Of a stretch of 11,719 nt of DNA, positions 5,933-11,719 are shown piece after piece. The stretch's first letter is position 1. Each line of letters starts with the position of its first letter. The translations under genes and the position numbers were made by a program. Location of the stretch: assembly GCA_002436115.1 (NCBI GenBank), contig DIXV01000069.1, positions 1 through 11,719 on the forward strand. The letters are read 5' to 3'. The notes beneath the pieces were generated by a model, which was given only the letters and a program-made list of their open reading frames with translations, ran no database searches and was not told the origin of the DNA. The DNA is from Streptococcus sp. UBA6071. Its GTDB lineage: Bacteria; Bacillota; Bacilli; Lactobacillales; Streptococcaceae.

Positions 5933-6743
5933 AGAAAGAGTGGATGTGCTAGCTTATCGGCAAGGACTTTTCGAGACACGGGAGCAGGCAAAGCGTGGTG
6001 TAATGGCTGGTTTAGTTGTCTCTGCTCTTAACGGGGAGAGGTTTGATAAGCCTGGAGAGAAGATTAGTGAGCATCTGGAGCTCAAGCTCAAAGGGGAAAA
6101 ACTTAGGTATGTTAGTCGTGGAGGCTTAAAACTGGAGAAAGCACTCAATGTTTTTGGCATTTCGGTCGAAGGTCAGATAGGTCTTGATATTGGTGCCTCA
6201 ACTGGAGGTTTTACAGATGTCTTGCTCCAGGCAGGTGCTGCCTCTGTCTATGCCGTAGATGTCGGGACTAACCAATTGGCATGGAAATTACGCCAAGACC
6301 CCAGAGTCATTAGTATGGAACAGTTTAATTTCCGCTATGCCAGTGCAGCTGATTTTAAACACGGTCAACCGAGTTTTGCGTCAATAGATGTCAGTTTTAT
6401 CTCCTTGTCCCTTATTTTATCGCCACTTTACGCTATTTTAAAAGAGGGGGGGCAGGTTGTTGCTCTAGTAAAACCCCAGTTTGAAGCTGGACGGGAACAG
6501 GTTGGCAAAAAGGGGATTGTTAAAGATAGAAAAGTCCATGAACAGGTACTTGAAACGATTATAGAAAAAGCCTTATTATTAGGTTTTTCCGTCAATCACC
6601 TAACCTTTTCTCCTATCCAAGGAGGTCAAGGTAATATTGAATACCTCCTCTTTTTAGAAAAATCACAGCAGCCTGAGAACCTCTATCAAGGGTCTATAAA
6701 ACAAGTCGTAGATGCATCACATAAGGAATTTAAGGATGAATAA
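5925..6743 (+). CDS. tlyA: TlyA family rRNA (cytidine-2'-O)-methyltransferase (hemolysin A type)
   Basis: This 272-residue protein has an N-terminal S4 RNA-binding domain (about 5-64, beginning ERVDVLAYRQGL and including YVSRGGLKL just after) fused to an FtsJ-like Rossmann methyltransferase domain. Motif I, LDIGASTGGFTD, lies at 87-98 and binds S-adenosylmethionine. AVDVG at 110-114 follows, then Asp155 in SIDVSFIS and the VKPQFE block with Lys183 and Glu187, consistent with the catalytic Lys-Asp-Lys-Glu set of 2'-O-methyltransferases. TlyA proteins methylate cytidines in 16S and/or 23S rRNA; the older hemolysin label came from heterologous expression. The start overlaps ispA by eight bases (ATGGCTAA, 5925-5932), and the end overlaps argR in the same manner. 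Confidence 0.94.
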   Translation: MAKERVDVLAYRQGLFETREQAKRGVMAGLVVSALNGERFDKPGEKISEHLELKLKGEKLRYVSRGGLKLEKALNVFGISVEGQIGLDIGASTGGFTDVLLQAGAASVYAVDVGTNQLAWKLRQDPRVISMEQFNFRYASAADFKHGQPSFASIDVSFISLSLILSPLYAILKEGGQVVALVKPQFEAGREQVGKKGIVKDRKVHEQVLETIIEKALLLGFSVNHLTFSPIQGGQGNIEYLLFLEKSQQPENLYQGSIKQVVDASHKEFKDE

Positions 6744-7167
6744 AAAAGAAAGATTACAACTGATTTGTGAATTGGTCAATCAATACCAGATTGATACACA
6801 AGAAGAGATTGTGAGCCGCCTACAAGAGGCAGGCATTACCGCTACACAGGCAACAGTGTCAAGAGATATTAAAGTTTTAGGCATTGTCAAGGTTCCTACA
6901 GCAGATAATAGCTATGTCTATGGTTTGCCCAAGTCAAAAAATAGAAGGCAACGTCAGTCCCCGACTTATTTGAAAAATGCGGTCAGTCAAGGCTCAATGA
7001 TTCACCTAGATGTGGAACCAGGTAGCACTGCTGTGGTGAAACGTCAGATCTTGACCCATTTCTCTCCGAAGATTTTCAGCATCATCAGTGATGATGATAG
7101 TCTGTTGATTATTGTTAAAACGGGGGTAGATGTCTCAAAATTCCTTCAAGAACTTAGGGAGTGGTAA
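6736..7167 (+). CDS. argR: ArgR/AhrC family arginine-responsive transcriptional regulator
   Basis: This 143-residue protein has an N-terminal winged helix (about 1-65, with TQEEIVSRLQ and the recognition helix ATVSRDIK; Ser42-Arg43 correspond to the DNA-contacting Ser-Arg of E. coli ArgR). A basic linker (KSKNRRQRQ) follows, then a C-terminal oligomerisation and arginine-binding core. The arginine motif reads SDDDS at 118-122 where the usual form is AGDDT, keeping the Asp pair (120-121). Streptococci carry several ArgR paralogues; this recN-linked copy may regulate arginine biosynthesis or the arginine deiminase pathway. Start 6736 was chosen because AAGGA (6723-6727) lies 8 bases upstream and the sequence MNKKER-QLI fits the family. 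An in-frame ATG at 6712 lies inside tlyA and has no good site. It overlaps tlyA by eight bases and is separated from recN by one base. Confidence 0.92.
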   Translation: MNKKERLQLICELVNQYQIDTQEEIVSRLQEAGITATQATVSRDIKVLGIVKVPTADNSYVYGLPKSKNRRQRQSPTYLKNAVSQGSMIHLDVEPGSTAVVKRQILTHFSPKIFSIISDDDSLLIIVKTGVDVSKFLQELREW

Positions 7168-7168
7168 G

Positions 7169-8830
7169 ATGTTATTAGCAATTTCCATCAAGAACTTTGC
7201 CATTATTGAGCAGGTCTCGCTTCATTTTGAACAAGGGATGACCGTCCTAACAGGGGAGACCGGTGCAGGGAAATCTATCGTTATAGATGCGATGAATATG
7301 ATGTTGGGAGCACGTGCAACTACAGATGCTATAAGGAGTGGCCAGCCTAAAGCAGAGATAGAGGCCCTATTTTCCCTAGATAAGAATCAGGCTGTCAATA
7401 CTATTTTGGAAGAACACGGGATTGAAACAGCAGGCGAGCTGATTATTCGGCGAGAAATCTATCAAAATGGACGGAGCATTAGCCGCATCAATGGGAATTT
7501 GGTTAATCTATCGGTTCTTAGAGAGGTCGGTCAGTATCTGGTTGATATTCATGGCCAGCATGATCAGGAAGAGCTGATGAAACCCCAGCACCATATAGCT
7601 ATGTTAGATAACTTTGGTGATGAGGTTTTCCATCAAACCAAAAGAAACTACCAAGAAACATTTGATGCTTATCGCAAGTTACGACGCCTTCTCATTGTTC
7701 AGAAGAAAAAAGAACAGGAAAATAAGGCCAGAATTGACATCTTAGAGTTTCAAATCGCAGAAATTGAAGCCGCTCAACTTCAAGCAGGAGAAGACAGTAA
7801 GCTAAATCAAGAAAGAGAAAAACTCATTAATCACAAGCAGATTGTAGACACCTTAACGAACGCTTATCTTATGTTGGATAACGAAGAGGTTTCTAGTCTT
7901 AATAACCTTCGCTATGCCATGAATGATTTGCAGGATTTAGAAGATTATGATAGCCAATACAAAAAGATGTCTCATCAGTTGACAGAAGCTTATTACCTGA
8001 TTGAAGAAGTTGCTAGGCAGTTGGAAGACAGCTTGAATGACTTAGATTTTGATGCCAATTCCCTCATGCAGGTAGAGAGCCGTCTTGACCTTCTCAATAG
8101 CATGACCAGAAAGTATGGAGGGACAGTTGATGATGTCTTAACCTACCTTGAGAAAATGACAAGTGAATACACCCATTTGACAGGAGATTTACCAAATCAA
8201 AGTGATTTAGAAAGTCAGCTCAAATCCCTAGAGGAGTCTTTGATTAGTCAGGCGAAAGAGCTTAGTTTGGCTAGACACAAGCTAGCTGAGTATCTAGAAA
8301 AGGAAATTAAGCAGGAACTAAAGGAACTCTACATGGAAAAAGCAGATTTTCAGGTTCATTTTTCTTCAGGTAAATTTAATCGTGAGGGCAATGAAGGGAT
8401 TGAATTTTACATTTCAACCAATCCAGGAGCAGGCTTTAAACCTCTTGTTAAAATTGCTTCAGGTGGAGAATTATCACGTGTCATGTTAGCGATCAAATCG
8501 GCCTTTTCACGTAAGGAAAATAAGACGAGTATTGTCTTTGATGAGGTTGATACAGGGGTTTCTGGTCGTGTAGCCCAAGCGATTGCCCAAAAAATCTATA
8601 AGATTGGTCAGGCAGGTCAGGTTTTGGCCATTTCCCATTTGCCACAAGTCATTGCCAGTGCGGATTATCAGTTTTTTATTGAAAAAATCTCTGATGACAA
8701 CTCGACGATTTCAACGGTTAGACTACTTGAAACAGATGAACGTATTGAGGAAATCGCCAAGATGATTGCTGGTAAAAACATTACACCAGCCGCTTTAGAA
8801 CAAGCACGAACCCTTTTGCAGAAATCTTAG
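7169..8830 (+). CDS. recN: DNA repair protein RecN (SMC-like ATPase)
   Basis: RecN is an early responder to DNA double-strand breaks, an SMC-like ATPase that gathers broken ends and promotes RecA-dependent repair. At 553 residues it has normal length. The N-terminal head carries Walker A GETGAGKS (29-36) and the HGQHDQEEL Q-loop region (about 130-140). A coiled-coil arm spans roughly 150-390, with many Glu, Gln and Lys. The C-terminal head has the signature SGGE (431-434) and Walker B ending IVFDEVDTG with Asp458-Glu459, then the switch region AISHLPQV. The start at 7169 has AGGGAG (7156-7161) 7 bases upstream and lies one base after the argR stop. The frame is open further left but only inside argR. 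It is the last gene of the operon. Confidence 0.96.
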   Translation: MLLAISIKNFAIIEQVSLHFEQGMTVLTGETGAGKSIVIDAMNMMLGARATTDAIRSGQPKAEIEALFSLDKNQAVNTILEEHGIETAGELIIRREIYQNGRSISRINGNLVNLSVLREVGQYLVDIHGQHDQEELMKPQHHIAMLDNFGDEVFHQTKRNYQETFDAYRKLRRLLIVQKKKEQENKARIDILEFQIAEIEAAQLQAGEDSKLNQEREKLINHKQIVDTLTNAYLMLDNEEVSSLNNLRYAMNDLQDLEDYDSQYKKMSHQLTEAYYLIEEVARQLEDSLNDLDFDANSLMQVESRLDLLNSMTRKYGGTVDDVLTYLEKMTSEYTHLTGDLPNQSDLESQLKSLEESLISQAKELSLARHKLAEYLEKEIKQELKELYMEKADFQVHFSSGKFNREGNEGIEFYISTNPGAGFKPLVKIASGGELSRVMLAIKSAFSRKENKTSIVFDEVDTGVSGRVAQAIAQKIYKIGQAGQVLAISHLPQVIASADYQFFIEKISDDNSTISTVRLLETDERIEEIAKMIAGKNITPAALEQARTLLQKS

Positions 8831-8859
8831 AGCTCTCAGACCTGAGCAGGTTAGAAATC

Positions 8860-8878
8860 AAGAGGACTTCTCTTTTTT
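8860..8878 (+). terminator. Likely terminator of the xseA-recN operon
   Basis: A short hairpin AAGAG (8860-8864) / CTCTT (8870-8874) with loop GACTT runs straight into a T tract (to 8878). It overlaps a perfect 22-base palindrome of T/A character (8868-8889) that could pair instead and shows a T run on the other strand as well. The stem is short, so strength is uncertain, but the position 30 bases after recN fits. Confidence 0.55.
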
Positions 8879-8910
8879 AAAAAAGAGAAATTCTTAAAAA
8901 GACCCACCAG

Positions 8911-8954
8911 CTTAGGTTGTCCCTATCAAGACATAAAGTATAGGAGACCTCAAG
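8911..8954. repeat. Imperfect inverted repeat upstream of the degV promoter
   Basis: Three paired blocks nest inside each other: CTT 8911-8913 with AAG 8952-8954, AGGT 8914-8917 with ACCT 8947-8950, and CCTAT 8922-8926 with ATAGG 8940-8944. Small internal asymmetries separate them and the central loop is 13 bases. No T run follows, so it is not a usual terminator. It ends 6 bases before the -35 region of degV and may be an operator or a transcript-end structure. Confidence 0.45.
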
Positions 8955-8960
8955 GAAAAA

Positions 8961-8989
8961 TACACATCCGTCTGAGAATTTGCTATAAT
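8961..8989 (+). promoter_or_regulatory. Promoter of the degV-lipase-ypmS operon
   Basis: TGCTATAAT (8981-8989) is an extended -10 with perfect TATAAT at 8984-8989. TACACA (8961-8966) lies 17 bases upstream and matches the -35 consensus at four of six positions. The start site would be near 8996, about 24 bases before the degV ATG. Confidence 0.75.
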
Positions 8990-9019
8990 GGGATTATTAA
9001 GATTAAAGTGAGAAAGAGT

Positions 9020-9853
9020 ATGCAGAAAATTAAAATTGTCACGGATTCATGTATCACGATAGAAGATGATTTGACTAAAGCGTTGGGAATAACCGTTGTC
9101 CCCTTATCTGTGATGGTTGACGGGGTTCTTTACTCAGATAATGACTTAAAAGAGGGTCAGTTTTTGCGTTTGATGAAAGGATCAAAAAACCTTCCTAAAA
9201 CGAGTCAACCTCCAGTAGGGCTTTTTGCTGAAGTCTACGAAAAATTAGCAGAAGAGGCAGAACATATTATTTCTATCCACACCTCACATGCCTTATCAGG
9301 AACGATAGAGGCTGCACGTCAAGGTGCCTTGCTGTCTCATCAGGATGTGACAGTATTGGATTCTAGCTTCACAGATCAGGCGTTGGCATTTCAGGTGGTT
9401 GAGGCAGCGAAAATGGCTCAAGCTGGTGTTGATAAGGAAACGATTATTAAGAAAATAGATGAGATAAGAGCGAAGTCACAGCTTTTTATTGGAGTATCTA
9501 CCTTAGAGAATCTAGTCAAGGGAGGACGGATCAGCCGTGTCTCAGGACTCTTGAGTTCTCTTCTTAACATCAAGGTGGTCATGGAAATGGTTGATCATAA
9601 TCTCCAACCCGTGTTAAAGGGGAGAGGGGTAAAAACCTTCAGTCGGTGGTTGGAAGAGTTTAAGGTCAACCTCTCAGATAAAAAGATTATGGAACTGGGG
9701 ATTTCTTATTCAGGGAAGTCAGACTTTGCTCTGCGTCTAAAAGAGCAGCTGAGTGACTTGGTTTCCACTAAGATTTCTGTTTTAGAGACAGGTCCTATTA
9801 TTCAGACCCATACAGGAGAAGATGCTTGGGCGATTTTGGTGCGCTATGAATAA
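9020..9853 (+). CDS. degV: DegV family fatty-acid-binding protein
   Basis: DegV (FakB-type) proteins bind a fatty acid for phosphorylation by the FakA kinase, feeding exogenous or recycled acyl chains into phospholipid synthesis. This 277-residue protein has the expected IVTDSC opening (6-11), the KTSQPP block with Thr61-Ser62, and the HALSGT block with Ser93. Thr and Ser at these positions hydrogen-bond the fatty-acid carboxylate in solved family members. [18 protein letters not shown] and the C-terminal [16 protein letters not shown] are also typical. Start 9020 ([10 protein letters not shown]) matches family N-termini. The GTG at 9008 is in frame but has no ribosome-binding site, and the site before 9020 (AAAGAG) is also weak. 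Downstream overlap with the lipase gene is eight bases (ATGAATAA). The degV-lipase pairing supports a role in lipid handling. Which acyl chain this paralogue prefers cannot be seen. Confidence 0.93.
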   Translation: MQKIKIVTDSCITIEDDLTKALGITVVPLSVMVDGVLYSDNDLKEGQFLRLMKGSKNLPKTSQPPVGLFAEVYEKLAEEAEHIISIHTSHALSGTIEAARQGALLSHQDVTVLDSSFTDQALAFQVVEAAKMAQAGVDKETIIKKIDEIRAKSQLFIGVSTLENLVKGGRISRVSGLLSSLLNIKVVMEMVDHNLQPVLKGRGVKTFSRWLEEFKVNLSDKKIMELGISYSGKSDFALRLKEQLSDLVSTKISVLETGPIIQTHTGEDAWAILVRYE

Positions 9854-10691
9854 AAGGGTCTTTCTTTCGGGACTGGCATTTTTTGCCGCCAGTCTCTTTG
9901 TTTTCCTTATCGGTTTCCACTTGCTATTCCCACCAGCTCCATCACGCTTAAAAGCATCAGATTTCCAAACTTCCCAAGTCAATTCACTTAACTACATTGC
10001 TATTGGAGATTCTCTGACACAGGGAGTTGGAGATAGTAGCCATCAAGGAGGCTTTATTCCGCTCCTTTCTCAATCTATCAAAATAAGCTATGGCTATGAG
10101 GTAACAGCTGCTAATTTCGGTGTGTCAGGAAATACCAGTAAGCAGATTTTGAAACGAATGCAAGAAGATACAGACTTACAAGAAAGTCTTGCTGAGGCTG
10201 ATCTGATGACCTTAACAGTAGGAGGGAATGATGTCATGGCCGTTATTCGGAAGAACCTCTCTGATTTAGACATTACCTCTTTTGACGAGCCGTCTCAAGC
10301 TTATCGTGACAACCTCGTCAATATTATTGAGAGAGCAAGGCAGGCCAATCCCGACCTCCCTATCTATGTTTTAGGTATCTATAACCCTTTTTACCTCAAT
10401 TTTCCAGATTTAACGGCTATGCAGACAGTCGTTGATAATTGGAATCAGGTTACAGAGTCAACTATAAGTCAGTTTTCAGATGTTTATTTTATTCCAATCA
10501 ATGACCGCCTTTATAAGGGAATTAATGGTGAGGGTGGCGTAACTCAAGCAGATAATAATCAAACGACGGTGATTAATGATGCCTTATTCGAAGAAGATCA
10601 TTTTCACCCCAACACTATTGGCTATCAAATAATGCAAGCAGCAGTAATGGAGAAACTCAATGAAACGCAGCAAGTCTGGCAAAAAGATTAA
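9846..10691 (+). CDS. Membrane-anchored SGNH/GDSL lipase-esterase (YpmR-like)
   Basis: This 281-residue protein has a positively charged N-terminus (NKR) and one hydrophobic segment (5-28), a signal anchor or uncleaved signal with the catalytic domain outside the membrane. All SGNH blocks are present: block [11 protein letters not shown] with Ser56, block [10 protein letters not shown] (90-97), block III GGND with Asn128, and block V DHFHPN with Asp251 and His254. Family members hydrolyse acyl or acetyl esters of lipids, sugars or peptides; the substrate is unknown. The next gene is YpmS-like, recalling the ypmR-ypmS pair of Bacillus. Start 9846 overlaps degV by eight bases and relies on coupling, since only a weak GGTG precedes it. 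An ATG at 9822 with AGGAG 3 bases upstream would add eight residues but spoil the simple signal-anchor N-terminus. The end overlaps ypmS by 32 bases. Confidence 0.92.
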   Translation: MNKRVFLSGLAFFAASLFVFLIGFHLLFPPAPSRLKASDFQTSQVNSLNYIAIGDSLTQGVGDSSHQGGFIPLLSQSIKISYGYEVTAANFGVSGNTSKQILKRMQEDTDLQESLAEADLMTLTVGGNDVMAVIRKNLSDLDITSFDEPSQAYRDNLVNIIERARQANPDLPIYVLGIYNPFYLNFPDLTAMQTVVDNWNQVTESTISQFSDVYFIPINDRLYKGINGEGGVTQADNNQTTVINDALFEEDHFHPNTIGYQIMQAAVMEKLNETQQVWQKD

Positions 10692-11259
10692 CTTTTGGAA
10701 ATGGGCATTTCTCTTGCTTTTAGCCCTTCAATTCGCTATTATGGCTCTAGTTTGGTTTAGGGTAACAGCCAAGCGAGAAACAGTTCCCCAAATTGAGACT
10801 AGCACAAAAAGTCAGATTCAAATAGGGACGCTCACAAGTAGTCGCGAACAGCTCAACGAGGCGGTTGCAGCTTATTTGAAGGACTATCAGTCTGGGAGTT
10901 TTTCTTATCAAGTATATGCCACAGAAACGCAAATCGTATTTGAAGGCATTTATGAAATTTTAGGTTCAGAAATTCCTCTCTACATCTACTTTTCACCGTC
11001 TCGTGATGAAAATGGTGCCGTTGTGCTAGAAGTTTTAGAAGTGTCAGCTGGAACGTTGAGTCTGCCGACAGCAGATATCTTGTCTTATGTGGCTAAGAAC
11101 TATACCTTGCCAAAGGCTATTCAGATAGATGCAAAAGAGGAGAAGATTTTGGTAGATTTACCGAATTTACCTAACACATTAGGGTTAAGTATCCAGGCGA
11201 AAGTCTTAGATTTATACAATAATCAGTTGGTTTTTGATCTTTTCCGTAAAAATGCCTAG
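10660..11259 (+). CDS. ypmS: YpmS/DUF2140 family membrane-anchored protein
   Basis: This 199-residue protein has a basic cytoplasmic N-terminus (KRSKSGKK), a single membrane span (about 12-34) and an extracytoplasmic domain of about 160 residues, rich in beta strands. It includes the family-like segments LNEAVAAYLKDYQ, FEGIYEILGSEIPLYIYFSPSRDENGAVVL and a closing LVFDLFRKN. No catalytic motif is visible and the biochemical role is unknown. The start at 10660 has GGAG (10649-10652) 7 bases upstream, inside the lipase gene, and overlaps that gene by 32 bases. Tight coupling to the lipase suggests the two act together at the cell surface, as inference. Confidence 0.85.
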   Translation: MKRSKSGKKINFWKWAFLLLLALQFAIMALVWFRVTAKRETVPQIETSTKSQIQIGTLTSSREQLNEAVAAYLKDYQSGSFSYQVYATETQIVFEGIYEILGSEIPLYIYFSPSRDENGAVVLEVLEVSAGTLSLPTADILSYVAKNYTLPKAIQIDAKEEKILVDLPNLPNTLGLSIQAKVLDLYNNQLVFDLFRKNA

Positions 11260-11293
11260 TTTTTCTTAAATTTTACTTAAAAGTTAACATATG

Positions 11294-11314
11294 TAGGTCT
11301 TGGCGCTTGACCTA
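11294..11314. repeat. Dyad overlapping the hup promoter -35
   Basis: TAGGTC (11294-11299) and GACCTA (11309-11314) are perfect inverted repeats around a 9-base loop. The right arm covers most of the -35 hexamer TTGACC. A run of five T follows after 6 bases (11321-11325), so it could instead be a poor terminator of the ypmS transcript. No other terminator is seen between ypmS and hup. Confidence 0.4.
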
Positions 11315-11335
11315 GTAGGCTTTTTAAGATAATAT
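11307..11335 (+). promoter_or_regulatory. Promoter of the HU gene
   Basis: TTGACC (11307-11312, five of six to consensus) and TAATAT (11330-11335, four of six) are spaced by 17 bases. TATAGT at 11333-11338 is a better hexamer but with a 20-base spacer. A start site near 11342 leaves a leader of about 45 bases ending in GGAGG (11371-11375), 10 bases before the ATG. Confidence 0.6.
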
Positions 11336-11385
11336 AGTACATATTAAGAGCGACAGCTCAGAAATTTTTTGGAGGTATTAGCATA

Positions 11386-11661
11386 ATGGCTAACAAACAA
11401 GATTTGGTTTCAAAAGTAGCAGAGGCTACAGGATTGACTAAGAAAGATTCAGCAGCAGCAGTGGATGCAGTATTTACATCAGTATCTGACTACCTTGCAG
11501 CTGGCGAAAAAGTGCAACTAATTGGTTTTGGTAACTTTGAAGTTCGTGATCGTGCTGCTCGTAAAGGCCGCAACCCACAAACTGGTGAAGAAATTGAAAT
11601 CGCTGCGTCAAAAGTACCAGCATTCAAAGCAGGTAAAGCACTTAAGGATGCTGTTAAATAA
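11386..11661 (+). CDS. hup: DNA-binding protein HU
   Basis: HU is the main histone-like nucleoid protein of Gram-positive bacteria. It dimerises, bends DNA non-specifically and is essential in many low-GC species. At 91 residues it has the standard length. Seen: helix-turn-helix body (3-38), the [18 protein letters not shown] core, and the beta arm with Arg62-Asn63-Pro64, whose proline intercalates between base pairs. The C-terminus is [15 protein letters not shown]. It reads very close to S. pneumoniae and S. pyogenes HU as remembered, the best single clue to genus. The gene has its own promoter and a strong ribosome-binding site, and its codons look like those of a highly expressed gene compared with its neighbours. 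The stop is doubled (TAATAA). Confidence 0.97.
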   Translation: MANKQDLVSKVAEATGLTKKDSAAAVDAVFTSVSDYLAAGEKVQLIGFGNFEVRDRAARKGRNPQTGEEIEIAASKVPAFKAGKALKDAVK

Positions 11662-11662
11662 T

Positions 11663-11677
11663 AAGCGAAACGCTTTT
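11663..11677 (+). terminator. Short terminator-like hairpin after hup
   Basis: AAGCG (11663-11667), loop AAA, CGCTT (11671-11675), then two more T. It starts directly after the stop codon. The stem is only 5 bp and the T run is short, so it may be weak; a stronger terminator could lie beyond the window edge. Confidence 0.4.
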
Positions 11678-11719
11678 AAGTATTAACAGTAAAAAATAAG
11701 CGATTCAAAAAGCTATAGA

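Noticed and set aside
7130..7168. 13-codon extension of recN into argR
   Set aside because: It is the out-of-frame reading of the argR end; the family N-terminus begins at 7169 with a good ribosome-binding site.
8583..8765. 60-codon + strand frame inside recN
   Set aside because: It is a frame shadow of the RecN C-terminal ATPase head, without its own start signals.
8868..8889. 22-base perfect palindrome as a protein-binding operator
   Set aside because: It is a T6A6 core flanked by TTCTC/GAGAA, overlapping the recN terminator hairpin and far from the degV promoter; termination explains it more simply.
9782..9982. 66-codon minus-strand frame across the degV/lipase junction
   Set aside because: It is antisense to two well-supported genes with no family resemblance.
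1..11719. CRISPR array, tRNA, rRNA or intact insertion sequence
   Set aside because: No regularly spaced repeats, cloverleaf, rRNA-like sequence or transposase was recognised anywhere in the window.

Overview
The window looks like a low-GC Firmicutes chromosome, almost certainly Streptococcus. The final gene encodes a 91-residue HU that reads like the streptococcal protein over its whole length. The gene order xseA-xseB-ispA-tlyA-argR-recN, followed by degV, a GDSL lipase, a YpmS-type protein and HU, is one I associate with streptococci. Promoters are of the extended -10 type common there. The species cannot be fixed from the sequence alone. All convincing genes are on the + strand.

Layout. 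(1) Positions 1-330: the 3' end of a membrane-protein gene, a possible 27-residue membrane peptide (or the frame-shifted tail of the same gene), and a perfect 12-bp terminator hairpin. (2) 331-655: about 325 bases with no gene. The right half carries a 21-bp-period direct repeat upstream of a putative extended -10 element. (3) 656-3332: an accessory cassette made of an ABC ATPase, an ABC-2 permease, a stand-alone LytTR DNA-binding regulator and a four-helix DUF3021 membrane protein, closed by a terminator. (4) 3420-8830: a housekeeping operon of six genes: exonuclease VII subunits (xseA, xseB), a polyprenyl diphosphate synthase (ispA), an rRNA methyltransferase (tlyA), an arginine repressor (argR) and the DNA-repair ATPase recN. 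Genes overlap or nearly touch and no internal terminator is seen. (5) 8831-9019: recN terminator, an imperfect inverted repeat and the degV promoter. (6) 9020-11259: degV, a membrane-anchored SGNH/GDSL hydrolase and a YpmS-like membrane protein, all overlapping. (7) 11260-11719: promoter, dyad, HU gene (hup) and a short terminator-like hairpin.

How the parts work together. The ABC-LytTR-DUF3021 cassette has the architecture of a LytTR regulatory system: a DNA-binding regulator next to a membrane protein that probably restrains it, probably controlling the neighbouring transporter. The 21-bp-period repeat upstream of the ATPase gene is a candidate binding site. The xseA-recN operon mixes DNA repair (xseA, xseB, recN), isoprenoid synthesis for cell-wall lipid carrier (ispA), ribosome modification (tlyA) and a transcription factor (argR). 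The degV-lipase-ypmS operon looks devoted to fatty-acid or envelope-lipid metabolism.

Most of the window is ordinary core genome. The points most worth a second look are the candidate LytTR operator, the LytTR/DUF3021 cassette itself, the glycine replacing the chain-length-limiting aromatic residue in IspA, and several unassigned inverted repeats near promoters.
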